A DNA stretch of 25,648 nt from a virus, in the IMG/VR virus record IMGVR_UViG_3300032285_000298, positions 1-25,648 of that record; one strand, given 5' to 3'. Below are positions 15,321 to 20,762 of the stretch, piece after piece (within the stretch, counting starts at the first letter, position 1; every line of letters starts with the position of its first letter). The notes beneath the pieces were generated by a model. That model had not been told where the DNA came from and searched no databases. It saw only the letters and a list, made by a program, of their open reading frames with translations. The translations under genes and the position numbers were made by a program.

Positions 15321-15473
15321 ATGGACAAAGCAGAAGCAATCAAACGTGCAGGCACAGCCAGCGCACTGGCCCGAATCCTGGGCATCAGCAGTGCAGCCAT
15401 TTCCCAATGGAAGGCAATCCCGAAAGCTAGGCTGTGGCAGCTAAAAGCAATGCGGCCTGAGTGGTTTCAGTGA
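15321..15473 (+). CDS. Cro-like / YdaS-type repressor
   Basis: 50 residues, the size of Cro/YdaS-type DNA-binding proteins. The helix-turn-helix LARILGISSAAISQW (about residues 16-30) is followed by the characteristic IPKARLWQLKAM (about 33-44), matching the Cro arrangement of an Ile-Pro-x-x-Arg after the recognition helix. It probably binds the two operator-like sites just upstream and turns down one or both early promoters. GGGAG touches the ATG directly, which is too close for a normal Shine-Dalgarno, so translation may be leaderless-like or weak. No CI-type partner is encoded opposite it. Confidence 0.8.
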   Translation: MDKAEAIKRAGTASALARILGISSAAISQWKAIPKARLWQLKAMRPEWFQ

Positions 15474-15574
15474 AGACTTTTTTCTTCTATGCTTTGCTGG
15501 TGGTCTTGGCGGTTAGTCATGCGCCGTTTTGGGCGTGGATGATGTTTTTGTTCTTTTGCTACACAATGACTTAA
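15470..15574 (+). CDS. Micro membrane protein, 34 residues
   Basis: GTG start overlapping the Cro-like stop (GTGA), so translation would be coupled. The product is one hydrophobic segment (MKTFFFYALLVVLAVSHAPF, then WAWMMFLFFCYTMT), either a single membrane helix or two short ones. No separate Shine-Dalgarno is visible. The overlap and hydrophobic character make it credible, but short hydrophobic frames occur by chance. Confidence 0.45.
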   Translation: MKTFFFYALLVVLAVSHAPFWAWMMFLFFCYTMT

Positions 15575-15594
15575 ATTTATGTATAATCCAACCC
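15560..15594 (+). promoter_or_regulatory. Candidate promoter for the structured RNA
   Basis: Perfect TATAAT at 15582-15587; the best -35 is the weak TACACA (15560-15565) with a 16-base spacer. Expected start of transcription about 15594, immediately before the first hairpin of the candidate RNA. Confidence 0.4.
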
Positions 15595-15756
15595 GTCTAG
15601 AGTGGCATCTAGGCGATGAACAGATGGAAATAACCCCGCAGGGTACTGTGTGGTCTTGTCGTACGGCAAGCGAGTCTTTTGACCTTCTGTTCAATCGTCT
15701 TGCTGTTGCTCTCGCCAAGAGCCAAGACCACAGAGCATCTTGCGGGGTTTTTGCTT
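15594..15756 (+). ncRNA. Candidate structured phage RNA ending in a terminator-like U-run
   Basis: The region contains a 5' hairpin (GTCTAGA 15595-15601 with TCTAGGC 15608-15614), then a long closed structure. AACCCCGCA (15632-15640) pairs with TGCGGGGTT (15741-15749), 9 perfect pairs. Inside it TGTGGTCTTG (15649-15658) pairs with CAAGACCACA (15723-15732), 10 perfect pairs. Within that, GCGAG (15670-15674) can pair with CTCGC (15711-15715). The 3' arm runs into TTTTT and then TTTT, like an intrinsic terminator. With TATAAT just upstream this gives a unit of about 160 nt. An attenuator, a put-like antiterminator or a regulatory RNA are all possible. A 93-codon frame crosses it but has no Shine-Dalgarno. 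Confidence 0.45.
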
Positions 15757-15852
15757 TTGGACAACGCAATGCGGTACGTCGGTGGTTGCGTCTGAGATAC
15801 CCTGCTGCACGAGCAAGCCAAGGCAGGGAGCGTGGGCTAAGGATAGAGCGCG

Positions 15853-16002
15853 GTGGTTGAAATAGTCTGTCCAGTGCGATGCGATGACATGGCTCCGAAA
15901 AGCAAGTCACGGCACAGAGCGAACTTTGGTTTTGACCACGGTAAGGCTGTGCTTTGCTCCAACATTCACCAAAAAGCAATTAAGGAGATAGCAGATGTTT
16001 GA
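15853..16002 (+). CDS. Small cysteine-containing protein, 49 residues, GTG start
   Basis: A GTG start with AAGGA nine bases upstream opens a 49-residue frame that ends 8 bases inside the next gene. The product begins with VEIVCPVRCDDMAPKSK, continues SRHRANFGFDHGKAVLCSN and ends IHQKAIKEIADV: three cysteines plus histidines, possibly a small metal site. The short overlap with the next gene and the Shine-Dalgarno argue that it is real; an internal ATG at 15889 is a less supported alternative. No family recognised. Confidence 0.45.
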   Translation: MVEIVCPVRCDDMAPKSKSRHRANFGFDHGKAVLCSNIHQKAIKEIADV

Positions 16003-16360
16003 ATCAGGATTTGATAAGTTTTGGACTGCTTACCCAAAGACTCCGCGCAAGGGCGCAAAGTCTGAATGTAAAAAAAAATGGGTCAAGTTTTACTGCGAGA
16101 CTCAGGCCGACCAAATCATCAAACACATAGAGTGGATGAAAACCACTGAACAATGGCTCAAATCAGATGGCGCATTCATTCCCGCGCCTCTTGTCTACCT
16201 TAATCAACAACGCTGGGACGGGGCTGAAGTGCCTGATATGCCTGACAAAAAACGGGTGGATTCAGCACTGCAAAAGATTTATGAAGATGACAAAAAAGCC
16301 GCGCCTATGCCTGACCATATCCGTGAACGCTTGAACGAACTGCGAATTCGCCGTGTATGA
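15995..16360 (+). CDS. Replication-initiator-like protein (C-terminal module, FDKFWxAYPK type)
   Basis: 121 residues. The sequence FDKFWTAYPKTPRKGAKSEC, then a helical middle (QIIKHIEWMKTTEQWL), then GAFIPAPLVYLNQQRWDG, is the module found at the C-terminus of many phage replication initiators and replisome organisers, where it follows a winged helix. Here it stands alone as a short protein. AAGGAG eight bases upstream sets the ATG. Position early in the rightward operon fits a replication role, perhaps helping to recruit the host helicase. No helicase, helicase loader or polymerase is found in the window. Confidence 0.7.
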   Translation: MFESGFDKFWTAYPKTPRKGAKSECKKKWVKFYCETQADQIIKHIEWMKTTEQWLKSDGAFIPAPLVYLNQQRWDGAEVPDMPDKKRVDSALQKIYEDDKKAAPMPDHIRERLNELRIRRV

Positions 16361-16517
16361 CCCTATTGCAATCCGTGAGCGCGTCTTTGCTGACATGGTG
16401 CGCTTATGCCATTTGCCAGCTTGGAAAGAATGGGCCTGGCGCGAAGTGCAGCGCATGGATGAAGATGACTTGTTTGCGGGCATCAAAGCCCACGTTTTGG
16501 AGCAGATGAAAAAATGA
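16353..16517 (+). CDS. Small protein, GTG start, unknown
   Basis: 54 residues from GTG 16353, overlapping the previous stop by 8 bases; the stop overlaps the methyltransferase start (ATGA). The product (MYDPIAIRERVFADMVRLCH, then PAWKEWAWREVQRMDEDDLF) has ordinary protein composition with charged helices. A competing ATG frame at 16357 gives an implausible Cys/Trp/Ser-rich product. No Shine-Dalgarno is clear, so coupling is likely. Function unknown. Confidence 0.6.
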   Translation: MYDPIAIRERVFADMVRLCHLPAWKEWAWREVQRMDEDDLFAGIKAHVLEQMKK

Positions 16518-17854
16518 AATTTCTTTCTGTTTGCAGCGGAATTGAGGCGGCAAGTGTTGCCTGGCATCCATTGGGCTGGGAAGCGGTAGCATATTCAGAG
16601 ATTGAGCCATTCCCTTGCAAGGTGCTACAACACCATTACCCAGCAGTGTCCAACTTGGGCGACATGACCAAATTTAAGGAGTGGCCTGATGCAGATGTCG
16701 ATGTTTTCGTTGGAGGAACACCATGCCAATCTTTCTCAGTCGCAGGACTCAGAAAAGGATTGGATGACCCTCGTGGCAACCTCATGCTTACCTATCTTGC
16801 CATTGCTAAACAATATCGCCCCAACTGGTTGGTTTGGGAGAACGTCCCCGGCGTTTTGTCCTCCGCTGATGGACGGGACTTTGGTTCCTTCCTCGGAGGG
16901 TTGGCAATCCTCGGGTATGGGTTCGCATACAGGGTGCTTGACGCTCAATATTTCGGAGTGGCACAGCGACGCAAACGTGTGTTCGTTGTCGGATACCTTG
17001 GAGATTGGCGACCTGCCGCAGCGGTACTTTTTGAGCGCCACAGCCTGCAAGGGCATCCTGCGCCGAGCCGAGAAAAGGGGAAAGCAGTTGCCGCCAGCAC
17101 TAGCACAAGCCCTGTCTATGGCGGCTCAGACCCAAACACCTCAGATACCGTGACAAGCAAATGGGCTAAAGGTAGTGGCGGCCCAGTTGGTAATGAGTGC
17201 GGATTGTTTGTAGCGCAACCAATTGCTTTTGATGCTTACAACCAAACAACATCCGAAACAGTCACCGCATTGCGTTGTGCTGCTGGTGGCGTATTTGATA
17301 ACACGGTGGCGCAACCCATTGCATTTGCTCAAAATACGCGAGACGAAGTAAGAATAGTGAATGGTGATGGCAATATTGTTGGAGCATTGTCCGCGCAACC
17401 TGGAATGAAGCAAACATCCTATGTAGCGTTGCCGACAGCAACATTGCAACCCATTGCATTCAGCGGGCAGATGTCAAACCCGCAGACTGATGTGGACATG
17501 ACTCAGACATTGGGAGCCAAGAATCCAATGGCGGTGGCGCAACCAGTCTATGAATTGCACAGCCAAGACAGCAGGGTGCGGGAATTAGGAGATGTATGTA
17601 CAACGGTATCAGCTACTTATGGCGCTGGCGGTGGCAATGTGCCAATTACTTTGATGCCAGCAATGGCAGTACGCCGCCTAACACCCGTAGAGTGTGAGCG
17701 TTTGCAAGGGTTTGCTGACGGATACACCGATATCCAATCAAAAGGTAAGCCTACCCCTGATGGGCCTCGATACAAAGCACTAGGCAATTCAATGGCTGTG
17801 CCTGTGATGGCATGGATTGGCAAAAGAATTCAAGCGGTTGATGCTTTGTTATGA
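16514..17854 (+). CDS. C5 cytosine-specific DNA methyltransferase
   Basis: 446 residues. Transfers a methyl group from S-adenosylmethionine to carbon 5 of cytosine in phage DNA, probably as protection against host restriction. Motif I is FLSVCSGIEAAS (3-14). Motif IV is GGTPCQSFSVAG (67-78) with catalytic Cys71. Motif VI is ENVPG (109-113). Motif VIII is QRRKRVFVVGY (151-161). Motif IX is RRLTPVECERLQGF (387-400). Motif X is YKALGNSMAVPV (420-431). All are intact. The target-recognition region (about 165-385) is long and Gly/Thr/Ser-rich with four (V/L)(A)QP(I/V) repeats. The recognition sequence cannot be predicted. No cognate restriction enzyme is nearby. ATGA coupling on both sides. Confidence 0.95.
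   Translation: MKFLSVCSGIEAASVAWHPLGWEAVAYSEIEPFPCKVLQHHYPAVSNLGDMTKFKEWPDADVDVFVGGTPCQSFSVAGLRKGLDDPRGNLMLTYLAIAKQYRPNWLVWENVPGVLSSADGRDFGSFLGGLAILGYGFAYRVLDAQYFGVAQRRKRVFVVGYLGDWRPAAAVLFERHSLQGHPAPSREKGKAVAASTSTSPVYGGSDPNTSDTVTSKWAKGSGGPVGNECGLFVAQPIAFDAYNQTTSETVTALRCAAGGVFDNTVAQPIAFAQNTRDEVRIVNGDGNIVGALSAQPGMKQTSYVALPTATLQPIAFSGQMSNPQTDVDMTQTLGAKNPMAVAQPVYELHSQDSRVRELGDVCTTVSATYGAGGGNVPITLMPAMAVRRLTPVECERLQGFADGYTDIQSKGKPTPDGPRYKALGNSMAVPVMAWIGKRIQAVDALL
16689..17153 (+). CDS. Embedded alternative-frame ORF inside the methyltransferase gene
   Basis: A 154-codon frame lies wholly inside the methyltransferase gene in the +1 frame. ATG 16689 is preceded by a perfect AAGGAG at 16676-16681, seven bases away, which is ideal spacing. 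The product has a Cys/Ser/Thr-rich N-terminal part and a C-terminal part SLSDTLEIGDLPQRYFLSAT, then ACKGILRRAEKRGKQLPPAL. The latter reads like a genuine basic domain, and I recall similar sequences annotated as separate proteins in phages beside C5 methyltransferases. Whether they are translated or annotation artefacts is not settled. Function unknown. Confidence 0.5.
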   Translation: MQMSMFSLEEHHANLSQSQDSEKDWMTLVATSCLPILPLLNNIAPTGWFGRTSPAFCPPLMDGTLVPSSEGWQSSGMGSHTGCLTLNISEWHSDANVCSLSDTLEIGDLPQRYFLSATACKGILRRAEKRGKQLPPALAQALSMAAQTQTPQIP

Positions 17855-18144
17855 GACACGCCGCTAGAGTTGACGCGAATCAAGGTGAGATAGTTGCCGC
17901 GCTAAGGGCATCAGGAGCCTCTGTATTCGTTCTAAAGCTGCCGGTAGACCTGTTGGTAGGCTACGCGGGAAAAACGGCCTTAGTCGAAGTCAAAGACCCA
18001 ACCAGCGCCTACGGCAAAAAAGGGCTAAACGTTAAGCAAAGCGCGTTTCTGATGGGCTGGAATGGCGGGACGGTGGCCCTGATTGATTCGGTAGAAGCCG
18101 CGCAAAACCTCATAAGGAACATGAGTGATAGTTCACCTGTATAG
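17851..18144 (+). CDS. PD-(D/E)XK-like nuclease, VRR-NUC-type
   Basis: 97 residues. NQGEIVAALRASGASVFVL gives the first helix with Glu13. PVDLLVGYAGKTALVEVKD (31-49) gives the core: Asp33, then Glu46-x-Lys48, the PD-(D/E)XK active-site triad. KQSAFLMGWNGGTVALIDSV is the usual following strand-helix. Such short proteins resemble phage Holliday-junction or VRR-NUC-type nucleases used in recombination and DNA processing. ATGA overlap with the methyltransferase and a 20-base overlap with NinB place it in the recombination block. Substrate is inferred. Confidence 0.68.
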   Translation: MRHAARVDANQGEIVAALRASGASVFVLKLPVDLLVGYAGKTALVEVKDPTSAYGKKGLNVKQSAFLMGWNGGTVALIDSVEAAQNLIRNMSDSSPV

Positions 18145-18526
18145 CCCTACCCAAGCCACCACAGTGATGAAAGACCTATGGCCAAAGGTCAAGGAATCGC
18201 TTGCGCTTGGCAAAAAAATGCGCTTGGAAATTAAGCAAAGCAGGCGCAGCACCGAGCAAAACGATATGTTCCACAGCATCATTGAGAAAATCGCCAAGCA
18301 AATGGCCACCGCAGGGTCAGCGTGGACTGCCGACGATTGGAAACGCCTGCTGATAGACCAATGGGCGCATGAGACCGGCCGCAAGATTGGCAAGGTCGCG
18401 CCAAGCCTGGATGGTGAACGGGTTGTGCAGCTTGGCCTGCAGTCTCACAAATTCACGGTGGAAGACTCAAGCGAGTTCATTGAATTTTTAATTGCCTGGG
18501 CAACTAATAAAGGAATTGACGTATGA
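18125..18526 (+). CDS. ninB: NinB-family recombination protein
   Basis: 133 residues, near the usual NinB length. Family signatures: LEIKQSRRSTEQNDMFHSII (about 34-53), WTADDWKRLLIDQW (about 67-80) and SSEFIEFLIAWATNKGI (about 114-130). NinB (Orf of lambda) binds ssDNA and acts as a recombination mediator that helps load strand-exchange or annealing proteins. The start is GTG 18125 with AAGGA six bases upstream; the next in-frame ATG would delete the first strand. The partner in this phage would be the ERF and SSB-like proteins of the leftward operon. Confidence 0.85.
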   Translation: MIVHLYSPTQATTVMKDLWPKVKESLALGKKMRLEIKQSRRSTEQNDMFHSIIEKIAKQMATAGSAWTADDWKRLLIDQWAHETGRKIGKVAPSLDGERVVQLGLQSHKFTVEDSSEFIEFLIAWATNKGIDV

Positions 18527-18714
18527 AATGCCCTGTGTGCGGCGCATGGACTTTTGTAAAACAGACGGTACTGAAAGATGACAACTCAAGGAAACGACGC
18601 TATGAATGCGCTAACGAACACCGGTTTTGGACGGGCGAAACAATCCTATGTCAGAAGCAAAAGCCTGCTAAAAGCAGCGCGAAGCCTGCCTTGTCAGCAT
18701 TGCGGGCTGGATGA
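18523..18714 (+). CDS. Small zinc-ribbon protein with basic tail
   Basis: 63 residues. The N-terminal MKCPVCG, then a second partial site (RRYECANEHRF), form a compact CxxC...C/H ribbon similar to the N-terminus of NrdR-type proteins and of many short phage proteins. The tail (QKQKPAKSSAKPALSALRAG) is basic. The start overlaps the NinB stop (ATGA). The last 113 bases overlap the next gene in another frame, so the tail may simply be what that overlap allows. Likely DNA- or RNA-binding. Confidence 0.68.
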   Translation: MKCPVCGAWTFVKQTVLKDDNSRKRRYECANEHRFWTGETILCQKQKPAKSSAKPALSALRAG

Positions 18715-18946
18715 CGGGACTGTGGTGGCCGCACACACAAATTGGGGCGGCGGCAAAGGACGGGGAATAAAAGCCTCCGACGATTTAATTGCCAGCCTGT
18801 GCTTTCGGTGTCACTTTAACTTAGACCAGGGCGCTACCTTGTCCAAGCATGAGCGACAAGCCATGTGGCAAGCCGCCCATGAAAGGACTATTTCCGCATT
18901 GAAGGCAGCGGGGCATCCGATTGAGTTTCATGAGACCGATGCATAG
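18602..18946 (+). CDS. YbcO-like (DUF1364) HNH-type nuclease
   Basis: 114 residues from ATG 18602, which has AAGGA nine bases upstream; an ATG at 18578 also reads in frame but lacks a good site. Visible are ARSLPCQHCGL (first Cys pair), VVAAHTNWGGGKGRGIKASD (His of the beta-beta-alpha-metal fold) and LIASLCFRCHFNLDQG (second Cys pair with His). This order is that of YbcO-type prophage proteins, suspected structure-specific nucleases located in nin regions next to NinB. Overlaps the zinc-ribbon gene at its 5' end and a convergent gene at its 3' end. Confidence 0.78.
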   Translation: MNALTNTGFGRAKQSYVRSKSLLKAARSLPCQHCGLDDGTVVAAHTNWGGGKGRGIKASDDLIASLCFRCHFNLDQGATLSKHERQAMWQAAHERTISALKAAGHPIEFHETDA

Positions 18947-19103
18947 GATGGGCATGGGCCGCGTCCGTACGCTCATGGGTTTTAAGTTCTTTCTCAAGTT
19001 CCATGACCTTGCGGCGCTCGGCTTTGTATTCGCGTTCAATGACGTAGTTAGAAGGCTGGGTGTGTTTGGCCTTTTCAGCCGTAAACTTAAAATTTGTAGC
19101 CAT
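18888..19103 (-). CDS. Leftward small basic protein inside the rightward operon, unknown
   Basis: 71 residues on the minus strand, with AGGAG nine bases before ATG 19103. The product is polar and helical (NYVIEREYKAERRKVMELEK, then a His-rich HAHPMHRSHE tail). Its last 59 bases overlap the YbcO-like gene antisense. An upstream promoter is not certain. It is the only leftward gene among the rightward genes, a layout typical of late-acquired single genes. Function unknown. Confidence 0.55.
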   Translation of the reverse strand: MATNFKFTAEKAKHTQPSNYVIEREYKAERRKVMELEKELKTHERTDAAHAHPMHRSHETQSDAPLPSMRK

Positions 19104-19145
19104 AGCAAAAAACTCCTATAATGAGATGCCCATTGTGGCACAATG
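19094..19145 (+). promoter_or_regulatory. Promoter and palindromic operator between divergent genes
   Basis: A rightward TATAAT (19117-19122) has a weak -35 TTGTAG (19094-19099) at 17 bases. Just downstream at 19131-19145 lies CATTGTG-G-CACAATG, a perfect 7+1+7 inverted repeat. At the DNA level it looks like an operator at about +3 to +17. As RNA it could fold as a 5-pair stem with a 5-base loop. Confidence 0.45.
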
Positions 19146-19172
19146 ACATTTTAACCTTGCAAGGAAAAAATT

Positions 19173-19505
19173 ATGGGATACGAAGCTAAAAGCATTCCGA
19201 ATGCCGGAAAAGCCGATATGTCGGGCATGAAGAAGGTCGGTGTGTCGAAAGTTGACCGCGAATACGGCGGCGCAAAGAGCATGACCGGCGCTACCCCTCC
19301 CAAGGGCGCAACCGCCTCTGATACCTCCGGTGAGCGCAAGATGCCCATCGAAGGCGGTGTCGGCATGGGCAAGGCCGATGGCCTGGGTCTGCGCGAAGCC
19401 AAGCATATGGGTATGCACGATGGCCGCATGGGTGAGATGAAGGGCGGTAGCCGCGAACACGAGTGCTACACCCACGAGCGCATCGAACACGAGCAAGACA
19501 AATAA
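19173..19505 (+). CDS. Gly/Lys/Met/His-rich protein, unknown
   Basis: 110 residues with AAGGA eight bases before the ATG. Low-complexity and hydrophilic: MSGMKKVGVSKVDREYGGAK, then KMPIEGGVGMGKADGLGL, then KHMGMHDGRMGEMKGG and an acidic/His tail ending HEQDK. It lacks hydrophobic core segments and is probably disordered or nucleic-acid/metal binding. It is followed by a hairpin terminator and preceded by its own promoter-operator region, so it may be expressed separately from its neighbours, perhaps at high level. No family recognised. Confidence 0.65.
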   Translation: MGYEAKSIPNAGKADMSGMKKVGVSKVDREYGGAKSMTGATPPKGATASDTSGERKMPIEGGVGMGKADGLGLREAKHMGMHDGRMGEMKGGSREHECYTHERIEHEQDK

Positions 19506-19513
19506 GCGGGTCT

Positions 19514-19538
19514 CCGAGACGCGGTAACGTCTCGGTTT
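19514..19538 (+). terminator. Hairpin terminator after the Gly/Lys-rich gene
   Basis: CCGAGACG-CGGTAA-CGTCTCGG: eight perfect pairs with a 6-base loop, followed by only TTT. Probably partial termination, since genes continue on the same strand 24 bases later. Confidence 0.6.
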
Positions 19539-19562
19539 CCCTGACCACATAGAAAGGGCTAT

Positions 19563-19757
19563 ATGGCTGAGAGCAATTGTAAGATATGCGTCTATTTCGC
19601 TGAAACTGACCGAATTGGTCAATGTCGGCGTTATCCGCGTTTCGTCACTAAACACGAAACTGAATGGTGCGGCGAGTTCCGAAAAGACCCGCCAGTAGCC
19701 AAACGGCAGACAAAAACACTCAAACTCCGAAAGGACAATGATGTTCAAGCCGCTTAG
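19563..19757 (+). CDS. Small Cys-rich protein, unknown
   Basis: 64 residues, AAAGG six bases upstream. Four cysteines in the pattern CKICVYFAETD...GQCRRYP...TEWCGEF form a likely metal (zinc or Fe-S) site in the first 40 residues. A basic tail follows (AKRQTKTLKLRKD). Proteins with this C-x2-C...C-RRYP...WCGEF pattern are common in phages and have no known role. Its 3' end overlaps the GroES-like gene by 17 bases. Confidence 0.72.
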   Translation: MAESNCKICVYFAETDRIGQCRRYPRFVTKHETEWCGEFRKDPPVAKRQTKTLKLRKDNDVQAA

Positions 19758-20019
19758 AGACAAAATCATCGTTAGGCCCGAAACGCGCATCAAGAGCGAT
19801 TTATGGGTTAAAACCGCAGAAGCGGACACCGTTGGCTACATCACAGCCGTAGGTGACGAAGCCGCCGCCGAAGGTTTAAAAGTCGGCGATAAGGTTTATT
19901 TTGGTACGTTGGCTAAAGACTACCAAAACGAATACCTTAAATTTGATACCATTACCATTGACGACCAGCGCCATCTCCGCATGAGTTGGCAGGACATTTG
20001 TTTTGTGGAAGAAGTATGA
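19741..20019 (+). CDS. GroES-like (Cpn10) co-chaperonin
   Basis: 92 residues from ATG 19741, preferred over the adjacent ATG 19738 because AAGGA is better spaced. MFKPLRDKIIVRP (1-13) matches the GroES first strand. The following segment (about 16-30, with SDLWVK at 19-24) corresponds to the mobile loop that contacts GroEL. TVGYITAVGDEA, LKVGDKVYFGT and the closing LRMSWQDICFVEE complete the Cpn10 fold pattern. No GroEL is present, so it would act with host GroEL, like T4 gp31, to help fold a phage protein, plausibly the coat. The usual mobile-loop Ile-Val-Leu is replaced by Leu-Trp-Val. Confidence 0.82.
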   Translation: MFKPLRDKIIVRPETRIKSDLWVKTAEADTVGYITAVGDEAAAEGLKVGDKVYFGTLAKDYQNEYLKFDTITIDDQRHLRMSWQDICFVEEV

Positions 20020-20189
20020 CCAAAGACCTAATCACTCTCAGAATCCAAGACCTCATGGCTAAAGGCCGCGAACTGGAAGCGCAAATTCACCAAGTAAATG
20101 GTGCATTGCAACAATGCCAATGGATGCTAACCGAACTGGAGAAGCAAGATGCCCCTAAAGAAATCACCGACACCCAAAGCGCTGAGTGA
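20016..20189 (+). CDS. Coiled-coil protein, unknown
   Basis: 57 residues from ATG 20016, which overlaps the GroES-like stop (ATGA); upstream in-frame codons are not supported. One long helix (LRIQDLMAKGRELEAQIHQV, then NGALQQCQWMLTELEKQ) of coiled-coil type. Small helical phage proteins of this form often precede terminase genes. The 3' 41 bases overlap the next gene. Function unknown. Confidence 0.65.
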   Translation: MTKDLITLRIQDLMAKGRELEAQIHQVNGALQQCQWMLTELEKQDAPKEITDTQSAE

Positions 20190-20286
20190 GAACATCAAGG
20201 CCGAGATAAAGGCTGGCAAACCGCCCAAGCAAGCGGTAGCCATTGCCTACTCGGTTAAGCGCGAAGCAGAGAAAAAGAAAAAGTGA
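20149..20286 (+). CDS. Small basic phage protein (AGKPPKQAVAIAYSVKR type)
   Basis: 45 residues, GGAG eight bases upstream. The product (ALSENIKAEIKAGKPPKQAV, then AIAYSVKREAEKKKK) belongs to a recurring type of small lysine-rich phage protein with the core GKPxKQAxAIAYSVKR. It is very basic and may bind DNA. The stop overlaps the GTG of the terminase small subunit (GTGA), so it may be tied to packaging expression. Role unknown. Confidence 0.7.
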   Translation: MPLKKSPTPKALSENIKAEIKAGKPPKQAVAIAYSVKREAEKKKK

Positions 20287-20687
20287 CCGAAGAAAAACGC
20301 CCCGTTGGTCGCCCATCCCTATACAAGCAGGAATACTGTGAGCGTGTAGTGGAGTTGGGAACTATTGGCAAGTCTATTGAACAAATAGCAGCCGATATAG
20401 GGGTTTCTACTAGGGTCTTATTCGATTGGCGTGATAAGCACGAAGAATTTCTGCACGCCTTGGAATATGCAAAGGAATTAGAGCAGACATGGTGGGAAGA
20501 CCAAGCACAGGCTTACATGGTTGAAACGCACCAAGGGCCGAAGCTGAATGCGTCATTGTGGTCACGTTCAATGGCTGCACGATTCCCTAAGAAGTACCGT
20601 GAGAGCGTCAAACAAGAGATTACAGGCGCAGATGGCGCACCGTTACTAACCGGCATTGAAGTCAGCTTTGTCAAGCCGAAAGAGTAA
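20283..20687 (+). CDS. terS: Terminase small subunit
   Basis: 134 residues from GTG 20283 (GTGA overlap). The start VGRPSLYKQEYCERVVELG, then KSIEQIAADIGVSTRVLFDW, is the helix-turn-helix of phage packaging proteins, which recognises the packaging site. EFLHALEYAKELEQTWWEDQ forms the helical oligomerisation part, and ARFPKKYRESVKQEI leads to a short C-terminus that contacts the large subunit. Location before terL is the standard order, here separated by 163 bases carrying a tRNA-like gene. Confidence 0.85.
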   Translation: MTEEKRPVGRPSLYKQEYCERVVELGTIGKSIEQIAADIGVSTRVLFDWRDKHEEFLHALEYAKELEQTWWEDQAQAYMVETHQGPKLNASLWSRSMAARFPKKYRESVKQEITGADGAPLLTGIEVSFVKPKE

Positions 20688-20762
20688 CAACACGCATGAG
20701 GATTGGTCTCGGCATATTGCTGTGATAGACGGAGCCGCTAGAAAAGGTCAGTCTTCATCCGT

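Noticed and set aside
15579-15860. 93-codon forward frame across the structured region
   Set aside because: No Shine-Dalgarno at its ATG, the ATG overlaps a TATAAT, and the second half is Arg/Gly-rich in a way typical of a non-coding frame; the RNA structure explains the region better.
15782-15865. 27-codon GTG frame (product ending WAKDRARWLK) upstream of the Cys micro-protein
   Set aside because: The end looks protein-like and overlaps the next start, but there is no Shine-Dalgarno and it is too short to support alone.
15467-15979. 170-codon minus-strand frame opposite the Cro/RNA region
   Set aside because: Cys/Arg/Ser-rich composition with no start signal; antisense shadow.
19136-19165. 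TGGCAC followed by TTGCA, suggestive of a sigma-54 promoter
   Set aside because: The two elements are 14 bases apart instead of about five, so the spacing is wrong.
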